Shown: positions 7,295 through 11,913 of the stretch, one piece after another
Layout of the letters: every line of letters starts with the position of its first letter
How positions within the stretch are numbered: the first letter of the stretch is position 1
NCBI GenBank assembly: GCA_030672805.1
Contig: DAOVFR010000049.1
Location: 1 to 11,913 of the forward strand
Direction: 5' to 3'
Length of the DNA stretch: 11,913 bases
Origin: Candidatus Krumholzibacteriota bacterium
GTDB lineage: Bacteria; Krumholzibacteriota; Krumholzibacteriia; Krumholzibacteriales; Krumholzibacteriaceae
Position numbers and translations under genes: made by a program
The notes under the pieces: generated by a model
The model's database searches: none
What the model saw: the letters and a program-made list of their open reading frames with translations, nothing else
What the model was told of the DNA's origin: nothing

Positions 7295-8344
7295 CTATTT
7301 ACCAAGCTTCGAGTAATGGACCACGACGTCGTAGCGGTCCTTCAACTCGTCCAGTATACGCTGCTGGAGCTCCATCTCCTTCTCCCGGCGTACCGCCATG
7401 TATACGCGGTCCTTGACATCCTCGAACGGCTTCCGTACGCCGTCCTCCTCGAAATCCTTCACATGCGCCTCGTAATAGGCGGTAAGCTCATCGGGAGCCA
7501 CCTTGATCTCCGGGCCGATCTTCCGTTCGAGATACTTCTGCGCAAGGAGCTTCCGCCCGATGCTGTTCATGAAGGTGCGCACCTCGGGGGTCTCGTGGAA
7601 CTTCTCCTCCCGGGCCCGGCGGTAGAGAAGCTCTTCGGCGATGAAACGCTCGAGCCAGGCGTTCCGCTCCCTGCCCTTCAATACGCTCTCGAGGAACTTC
7701 TCCTTCTGAAGCCGTTTCTCTTCGGGGCTGAGCGCCGCACCGACCTGCAAAAGCTGGTCGTCTATCTCGCTCTCGATCATCATGTCGAGTTCCGAGTTGG
7801 TGATCTTCCAGGGACCGATCTCGGCGATGACCTCACCCCCGCCGGTCGAATCGGACGGCGCCAGCGCGGTCCGCTTTTCGAGCTCGTACCTGAGGGCGGC
7901 GAAAGCCCCAAGCCCCTCTAGGCACTCCGCGATGCGCCGGGAGATCCCGGGTCCGATCTCCTTCAGCTCGGCGAGACTCTCCGAGCGGTAGTACGCTTCG
8001 ATGGCTCCCTCGTAATCGCCGCTGTCATGCCGGATCTTACCTATTCGGTACCAGATCCGCGCGCTTTCCACGTCTGCCGGCCGCGCCGACTCCAGGTAAT
8101 CGATCCAGGCGCGCGCCGCCGCTCCGGGGAGGTTTTCCCTCTCGAGCCTGATCGCGAGCTCCTCGATCTTCGCAGCCGGGAGTCCACCATCCGGTACGCT
8201 CCTCCCGCCGCGTCCACCCGAAATCTGCAGGAAAAGGCCCGCCGCGGCGAGCACGATCAGGATAACGAGAGGTATATACAGCCCGCCGCCGCGCGGTCCG
8301 CGCGGCCCGGGGCGATTCAGGCTCAATTTAAGATCATCTGTCAT
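7295..8344 (-). CDS. membrane-anchored TPR protein with SurA/PpiC-like chaperone region lacking the isomerase core
   Basis: 349 residues. A Gly/Pro/Arg-rich N-terminus is followed by a TM helix (about 22-41, uncleaved-looking, N-in). TPR-like helices cover about 58-160, with IWYRIGKIRHDSGDYEGAIE at 97-116. From about 171 the sequence follows the N-terminal chaperone domain of SurA/PrsA-type foldases: EIGPWKITNSELDMMIESEI, EKRLQKEKFLESVLK, then the family-typical Y-Y-E-A-H-x-x-x-F at 290-298. In family members the parvulin domain of roughly 90-100 residues comes here. Instead the protein passes almost directly into KPFEDVKDRVYMAVRREKE, the usual post-parvulin helix. It should therefore be a chaperone or holdase without prolyl isomerase activity. 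GGAGG lies 5 bases before ATG 8344. The gap to the DUF58 stop is 26 bases, the longest clearly untranslated gap in the train apart from the one before the left-edge peptidase. Confidence 0.78.
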   Translation of the reverse strand: MTDDLKLSLNRPGPRGPRGGGLYIPLVILIVLAAAGLFLQISGGRGGRSVPDGGLPAAKIEELAIRLERENLPGAAARAWIDYLESARPADVESARIWYRIGKIRHDSGDYEGAIEAYYRSESLAELKEIGPGISRRIAECLEGLGAFAALRYELEKRTALAPSDSTGGGEVIAEIGPWKITNSELDMMIESEIDDQLLQVGAALSPEEKRLQKEKFLESVLKGRERNAWLERFIAEELLYRRAREEKFHETPEVRTFMNSIGRKLLAQKYLERKIGPEIKVAPDELTAYYEAHVKDFEEDGVRKPFEDVKDRVYMAVRREKEMELQQRILDELKDRYDVVVHYSKLGK

Positions 8345-8370
8345 GGAGACCTCCGACGGTCACGGTTCAC

Positions 8371-9246
8371 CTAGTATCTCCGTTCCCTCTTACGGAAAAA
8401 ATGTACGAGCTTCGGTATATAATCCCTGTCCGTCATGACCTCGATCTGGTCGACGCCCATCGAGGCAAAGAGCCCGCGGAACCGTTCGGATCGTTCCTGC
8501 CCGAGCTGTTCGTACCGGTTCCGGACAGATGCGCTTCCCGTATCGATCAGGATGATCTCACCCGTCTCCGAGTCCTCGAGCTCGACGAGACCTACGTTCG
8601 GCAGGTGCGCCTCGCGGGGATCGACAACGGTCACGGCGATCAGGTCGTGCCGCTTGGCGATCACGCGCATCGGTTTCTCGAAGCCCTCCGCCTGGAAATC
8701 CGAGACGAGGAACACGACCGACTTCTTCGTCGTCACCTTGCCGAGGTAATCGAGCGCGCCGACGATATCGGTCTGCGCCTGGCGCGGCTTGAAGTTCAGG
8801 AGCTCGCGTATCACCCGCAGGACGTGCGTCGTCCCCTTCTTCGGCGGGATGAACATCTCGACCTGGTCGGTGAAAACGATCAGTCCCACCTTGTCGTTGT
8901 TCTTCACCGCCGAGAAGGCAAGGAGCGAGCAGAACTCCGCGGCGATTTCGTTCTTGAGCTTTTTCACGCTGCCGAAGGCCCCTGATGCGGAGAGATCGAC
9001 GAGAAAGATCACGGTGAGCTCGCGTTCCTCCACGTAGCGTTTGACATACGGGTGCCCCATCCGGGCGGTCACGTTCCAGTCGATCGTGCGTATCTCATCG
9101 CCCGGCATGTACTCGCGCACCTCGTCGAATTCCATCCCCCGGCCCTTGAAGACGCTCTCGTAGCCCCCCGCGAGCAGATCGTTCACGATCTTTCTCGTGG
9201 TTATCTGGAGGATGCGTATCTTGCCGGCCAGTTCCCCGGAGATCAT
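8371..9246 (-). CDS. DUF58 family protein (VWA-like, soluble)
   Basis: 291 residues with the DUF58 signature: GRGMEFDEVREYMPGDEIRT then IDWNVTAR (35-62), followed by P-Y-V-K-R-Y-V-E-E-R-E-L. The remainder is a VWA-type alpha/beta domain. Its MIDAS residues appear complete: D84-x-S86-x-S88 (DLSAS), T159 and D183 (LVSDFQ). No TM helix is present, so unlike larger DUF58 proteins this is probably cytoplasmic, where it can meet MoxR. In established MoxR/VWA systems the AAA+ ATPase and a DUF58 protein are almost always adjacent and act together. The ATG overlaps the moxR stop (ATGA), indicating coupled translation and matched amounts. It ends in a basic run (FFRKRERRY). Confidence 0.95.
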   Translation of the reverse strand: MISGELAGKIRILQITTRKIVNDLLAGGYESVFKGRGMEFDEVREYMPGDEIRTIDWNVTARMGHPYVKRYVEERELTVIFLVDLSASGAFGSVKKLKNEIAAEFCSLLAFSAVKNNDKVGLIVFTDQVEMFIPPKKGTTHVLRVIRELLNFKPRQAQTDIVGALDYLGKVTTKKSVVFLVSDFQAEGFEKPMRVIAKRHDLIAVTVVDPREAHLPNVGLVELEDSETGEIILIDTGSASVRNRYEQLGQERSERFRGLFASMGVDQIEVMTDRDYIPKLVHFFRKRERRY

Positions 9247-10232
9247 GGCACGGCCACGTTGTTGAAGATCGACTGCACGATATCCTCGGAACTCCTCTCC
9301 TCCGCTTCGGCCTCGTAGGTGACGATCACGCGGTGCCGCAGCACATCCATGCCGATCGATTTCACGTCCTGCGGCGTCACATAGCCGCGTCCCTGGAGCA
9401 GCGCGTGCGCCCTCGAGGCCATCGCGAGGTAGATCGTGGCCCTGGGCGAGGCTCCGTACTGTATCAGGTCCGCGAGATCGAGATCGTATTCACCGGGTGC
9501 TCTTGTAGCCTGGACGATGTTGATGATATAGTCCTCGACCTTCTCGTCCATGTAGATCTCGTCGGTCAGCTCTCTCAGTCTCACGATATCTGAGGGCTCG
9601 ATCACACGGTCGACGTCGAGCCGGGGTGACGAACCCGCCATCCTCTGAAGGATCAATCTCTCTTCATCCTTCGTGGGGTAGGTGATGACAATCTTCAGCA
9701 TGAACCTGTCGACCTGCGCTTCGGGAAGCGGGTAGGTTCCCTCCTGCTCGATCGGGTTCTGTGTCGCGAGCACCATGAACGGATCGTCGAGCGCGTGACT
9801 CTCCTTGCCGATCGTCACCTGCCGCTCCTGCATTGCCTCGAGCAGCGCGCTCTGCACCTTCGCCGGGGCCCGGTTGATCTCGTCGGCCAGTATGATATTG
9901 GCGAAGATCGGACCCTTCTTCGTCGTGAACTCGCCGGTGCGCGGATTATAGATGAGTGTGCCGACGAGGTCGGCCGGCAGCAGGTCCGGCGTGAACTGGA
10001 TCCGCTGGAAACTCGCCTGGATCGTTTGTGAGAGCGTGGTGACAGAGAGCGTCTTGGCAAGTCCGGGAACGCCCTCGATCAGGATGTGGTTGTTGCAGAG
10101 AAGCCCGATGAGCAGCCGCTCAATCAGGTATTCCTGCCCAACGATAACCTTTCCGATCTCGGTCCGTACGGATTTCAGCACTTCGCTCTCGCGCTCCACC
10201 TTTTCACCGATCTTCTTTACATCGATCGCCAT
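9243..10232 (-). CDS. moxR: MoxR family AAA+ ATPase
   Basis: 329 residues from ATG 10232. Walker A is GVPGLAKT (54-61), Walker B IILADE followed by INRAP (112-122), and sensor 1 ATQNPIEQEGTYPLPEAQVDRF is split across 155-176. Other family features present are the P-D-L-L-P-A-D-L-V-G insert and the A-S-P-R-A sensor-2 region near the C-terminal lid. MoxR proteins use ATP to remodel clients together with VWA proteins; here the partners are the adjacent DUF58 protein and BatA/BatB. The length is typical of the family. The frame stays open for 56 more codons upstream (to 10400), but that stretch has no MoxR similarity. ATG 10232 has GGGGAG (10242-10247) nine bases upstream, which decides the start. 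First gene of the minus-strand train. Confidence 0.97.
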   Translation of the reverse strand: MAIDVKKIGEKVERESEVLKSVRTEIGKVIVGQEYLIERLLIGLLCNNHILIEGVPGLAKTLSVTTLSQTIQASFQRIQFTPDLLPADLVGTLIYNPRTGEFTTKKGPIFANIILADEINRAPAKVQSALLEAMQERQVTIGKESHALDDPFMVLATQNPIEQEGTYPLPEAQVDRFMLKIVITYPTKDEERLILQRMAGSSPRLDVDRVIEPSDIVRLRELTDEIYMDEKVEDYIINIVQATRAPGEYDLDLADLIQYGASPRATIYLAMASRAHALLQGRGYVTPQDVKSIGMDVLRHRVIVTYEAEAEERSSEDIVQSIFNNVAVP

Positions 10233-10241
10233 CGTCCGATA

Positions 10242-10247
10242 CTCCCC
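10242..10247 (-). promoter_or_regulatory. ribosome binding site of moxR
   Basis: GGGGAG on the minus strand, nine bases before ATG 10232. It decides between this start and the longer open frame reaching back to 10400. Confidence 0.65.
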
Positions 10248-10274
10248 GTTTGAAGTAGACTCTACACATACAGA

Positions 10275-10283
10275 ATTATCACA
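10275..10283 (-). promoter_or_regulatory. candidate extended -10 promoter element for the moxR-bat train
   Basis: Minus-strand TGTGATAAT fits an extended -10 element (TGn followed by GATAAT, five of six matches to TATAAT). It would start transcription about 35 bases before ATG 10232. No good -35 hexamer is seen at 16-18 bases upstream, which is tolerated for extended -10 promoters. This is a pattern match only, and the sigma-factor preferences of the organism are unknown. Confidence 0.3.
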
Positions 10284-10317
10284 CGTTTCCGACCTGTTAT
10301 GCGCATGCAACGCAGAA

Positions 10318-10380
10318 CCCTGTTTCCAAGGATCAACAGAAAAACAACCATAATAAAAAACGCCCGATTCTTCAACAGGG
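10318..10380. repeat. 7-base inverted repeat flanking an A-rich tract
   Basis: CCCTGTT at 10318-10324 and AACAGGG at 10374-10380 are perfect inverted copies separated by 49 bases. The spacer contains an A-rich run on the plus strand (AAAAACAACCATAATAAAAA, 10340-10359). It sits upstream of moxR and could be an operator pair, but seven bases at this distance can arise by chance. Confidence 0.3.
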
Positions 10381-10560
10381 AACCTGCAAGGACGGCCCAC
10401 CGGCTCACCGGCGCGGCCCCGCGGGTTTCCTGATAGGCCGGCAGCGAAAAACTGATATTTCTATATACACCCGAAAGGGCTTACGGGTTTCCGTGGAATT
10501 TGGAAAATCCATGCCCCGCACGCCGGGACAGGCGCTTTCTACCACGTTGAAATATAAAAG

Positions 10561-10589
10561 TTTATCTCTATCCTGTTTTGTGATAGAAT
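10561..10589 (+). promoter_or_regulatory. candidate promoter for the secreted C1A peptidase
   Basis: TAGAAT at 10584-10589 matches five of six bases of a -10 element. The hexamer 17 bases upstream (TTTATC) is a poor -35. A perfect 6-base inverted repeat, TCTATC (10567-10572) and GATAGA (10582-10587), overlaps the -10 element and could be an operator half-site pair. Weak evidence. Confidence 0.2.
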
Positions 10590-10619
10590 TGCGTTGAAGG
10601 TAATAGTACGTAGCAGCTC

Positions 10620-10660
10620 TGCCGGTGTCCGGCTGGCTCACGTCACGATCGGCGCCGGCA
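10620..10660 (+). other. hairpin in the 5' leader of the C1A peptidase
   Basis: TGCCGGTGTC (10620-10629) pairs with GGCGCCGGCA (10651-10660) to give a 10-base-pair stem, two of the pairs being G-U, around a 21-base loop. It ends 11 bases before the ribosome binding site (AAGGAAGGA, 10672-10680). There is no U-tract after it, so it is not a standard intrinsic terminator. A role in mRNA stability or translation is possible but unproven. Confidence 0.4.
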
Positions 10661-10671
10661 CTATCATATTC

Positions 10672-10680
10672 AAGGAAGGA
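10672..10680 (+). promoter_or_regulatory. ribosome binding site of the C1A peptidase
   Basis: AAGGAAGGA, six bases before ATG 10687. It supports that start, which is followed at once by a signal peptide. Confidence 0.65.
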
Positions 10681-10686
10681 AACCGT

Positions 10687-11913
10687 ATGAGACCACGCAG
10701 GACGGGAATCCCGCTACTGATCGGTGTTATCGCAATCCTGTCGATGATATTACTTCAACCCACCGGGGCGCAGGCCCGCCAGAGCGACCAAGAGAGGATC
10801 GCAGAGCTCAACAGAAAGCTCCGCGAGCAGGGCGAAACCTGGACCGCCGGCGTGACACCCGTCTCGGGCCTCTCGTGGGAGGAGAAGAAAAAACTCTGCG
10901 GTGCGATTCCGCCACCGGTGGGCGCGCTTCGCGGCCTCCCCGTTATTGTGGCGCCGGAACATGCCTACTATCCTGACGTGTTCGACTGGCGCGATATGAA
11001 CGGGACAACGCCTGCAAAGAACCAGGGCGGCTGCGGTTCATGCTGGGCCTTTGCCGCCGTCGGGCAGCTCGAGTCGCATACGCTGATCTTCGACGACCGC
11101 CTCGAGGACCTTTCCGAGCAGCAGGTCATGTCGTGCAATTCGGCAGGCTCCGGCTGCGGCGGCGGATGGGCGGGCGATGCGTACGAGGTATTCATGGATC
11201 CGGGCTGCGTCCCCGAGACGTGCATGCCGTACAACCCGGGCGCCAATCCTCCCTGCACCGAGGACCAGTGCCCGATCTACGCCCGCATCTCGGGGTACTC
11301 GAGCGTCGCGAGCAGTATGAATTCCATCAAGGAGGCGCTCCAGACCGGTCCTGTCTGGACCACGATGGACGTATATGAGAACTTCTACGACTACCAGTTC
11401 GGCTGTTACCGCGGCGGCACGGTCCTTGTGGGGTACCACGCCGTGCTCATCGTCGGGTGGGACGATACGATCTGCAACGGCGCATGGATCATCAAGAACA
11501 GCTGGGGATCGGGCTGGGGAATGGACGGTTTCTGCTATATACAGCGCGGGGCGGCGAACATCGGGGGATACAGCTGCCAGATCGATTACATCCCGAGCAT
11601 TATCTACGTGAGGGTGGAATTCCCCAACGGCAGCGATGTGCTCGACGTCGGGACGGGGTATGATATCAACTGGATCACATCCCGCGAGATTCCCGATTCC
11701 ATCAGCATCCTGCTCAGCATCGACTGCGGCGCCAATTTCGACTATCCCATCGCCAACGGTCTTTTCGGTTCGAGTACAACCTTTACCTGGACCGTCCCGG
11801 AGCTCCCCGTGAACACCGCGCGCATCAAGGTGGTCGCCTATTACGGCGGCGAGGAAGCCGGGTTCGACACGAGCAACGATGACTTCAAGATAAAGGGGAA
11901 ACCGTACCGGTAC
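10687..11913 (+). CDS. secreted C1A (papain/cathepsin-like) cysteine peptidase with Ig-like domain, 3' end missing
   Basis: 409 codons are visible without a stop, so the C-terminus lies beyond the right edge. Signal peptide 1-30 (core IPLLIGVIAILSMILL, A-Q-A site). The propeptide, about 31-97, includes ELNRKLREQGETWTAGV and LSWEEKKKLCG, resembling the cathepsin B-type propeptide (IN...TWxAG...LxG). The mature enzyme probably begins near V98-F-D-W-R. The catalytic set is complete: Q113 and C119 in NQGGCGSCWAF, H251 in GYHAVLIVGWD, N271 in KNSWGSGWG. Many Cys residues suggest disulfides. After the protease, residues about 307-405 (EFPNGSDVLDVGTGYDINWI ... TFTWTVPE ... DTSNDDFKIKG) fit a Kre9/KNH-like Ig domain common in secreted bacterial proteins. 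A C-terminal sorting domain could follow out of view. It acts outside the cytoplasm; its substrate is unknown. Confidence 0.93.
   Translation, partial: MRPRRTGIPLLIGVIAILSMILLQPTGAQARQSDQERIAELNRKLREQGETWTAGVTPVSGLSWEEKKKLCGAIPPPVGALRGLPVIVAPEHAYYPDVFDWRDMNGTTPAKNQGGCGSCWAFAAVGQLESHTLIFDDRLEDLSEQQVMSCNSAGSGCGGGWAGDAYEVFMDPGCVPETCMPYNPGANPPCTEDQCPIYARISGYSSVASSMNSIKEALQTGPVWTTMDVYENFYDYQFGCYRGGTVLVGYHAVLIVGWDDTICNGAWIIKNSWGSGWGMDGFCYIQRGAANIGGYSCQIDYIPSIIYVRVEFPNGSDVLDVGTGYDINWITSREIPDSISILLSIDCGANFDYPIANGLFGSSTTFTWTVPELPVNTARIKVVAYYGGEEAGFDTSNDDFKIKGKPYRY

Larger units (their letters stand above)
10233..10686. other. 454-base divergent intergenic region
   Basis: It lies between the divergent starts of moxR (minus) and the C1A peptidase (plus). 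It contains the moxR ribosome binding site and a candidate extended -10, the 7-base inverted repeat around an A-rich tract, the candidate plus-strand promoter and the leader hairpin. A small imperfect repeat, ACCCG (10469-10473) and CGGGT (10484-10488), is also present. I see no tRNA, no recognisable riboswitch and no convincing small protein gene. It is visibly more AT-rich than the genes in its promoter-proximal parts. Confidence 0.7.

Noticed and set aside
5958..7316. 452-residue plus-strand open frame opposite batA and the lipoprotein
   Set aside because: It spans two well-supported minus-strand genes and their junction, with no recognisable domain or signal.
10233..10400. Upstream extension of the MoxR frame by 56 codons
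   Set aside because: The extra residues show no MoxR similarity and contain an odd Cys-rich composition, and ATG 10232 has a well-placed SD.
10405..10641. 78-residue minus-strand open frame in the intergenic region
   Set aside because: No ribosome binding site or domain is evident, and it overlaps the candidate peptidase promoter and leader.
10620..10660. Intrinsic terminator
   Set aside because: The stem is strong but is not followed by a U-tract, and it lies inside the leader of a gene.
1..11913. CRISPR array, insertion sequence, tRNA or rRNA genes
   Set aside because: No spaced direct repeats, transposase motifs, terminal inverted repeats or RNA gene signatures were seen.

Overview
The window is GC-rich (about 60% by eye) and coding-dense. 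It looks like a Gram-negative (diderm) bacterium: there are several Sec signal peptides, a probable lipoprotein, and a complete Bat-type operon of the kind known from Bacteroidetes, spirochaetes and related lineages. The flanking secreted papain-like proteases, one with a Kre9/KNH-like Ig domain, suggest a free-living or environmental lineage, possibly an FCB-group or candidate phylum. The phylum cannot be fixed from this sequence alone.

Layout. From position 10232 down to the left edge, one tightly packed minus-strand gene train runs in this order: moxR (AAA+ ATPase), DUF58 (soluble VWA-like protein), a TPR protein with a SurA-like but parvulin-less chaperone region, a lipoprotein that reads as a minimal BatD paralogue, batA (VWA), batB (VWA), batC-like (TPR, Q-rich tail ending in EKDW), batD (three beta domains plus TM), batE (TPR, two TM, SH3), and the 5' end of a secreted bleomycin-hydrolase/PepC-like cysteine peptidase cut by the window edge. 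Stops and starts overlap as ATGA at several junctions and no intergenic gap exceeds about 26 bases, so one transcript is likely. A 454-base divergent intergenic region (10233-10686) separates this train from a plus-strand gene for a secreted C1A (cathepsin-like) peptidase, which runs off the right edge.

How the parts may work together. MoxR ATPases typically act with VWA-domain proteins as chaperone or metal-insertion pairs. Here the cytoplasmic MoxR/DUF58 pair is encoded with two membrane-anchored VWA proteins (BatA, BatB). The positive-inside pattern places their VWA domains outside the cytoplasm, with periplasmic TPR, SH3 and BatD-type beta domains. The operon therefore looks like a membrane-spanning envelope stress or assembly complex. 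Its client is unknown.

The most interesting observations are: (i) the lipoprotein and BatD share a cytoplasmic C-terminal domain with almost identical motif spacing, and both carry BatD-like extracytoplasmic domains; (ii) the SurA-like protein lacks the isomerase core; (iii) two different secreted papain-fold peptidases bracket the operon, one of them in the same gene train.
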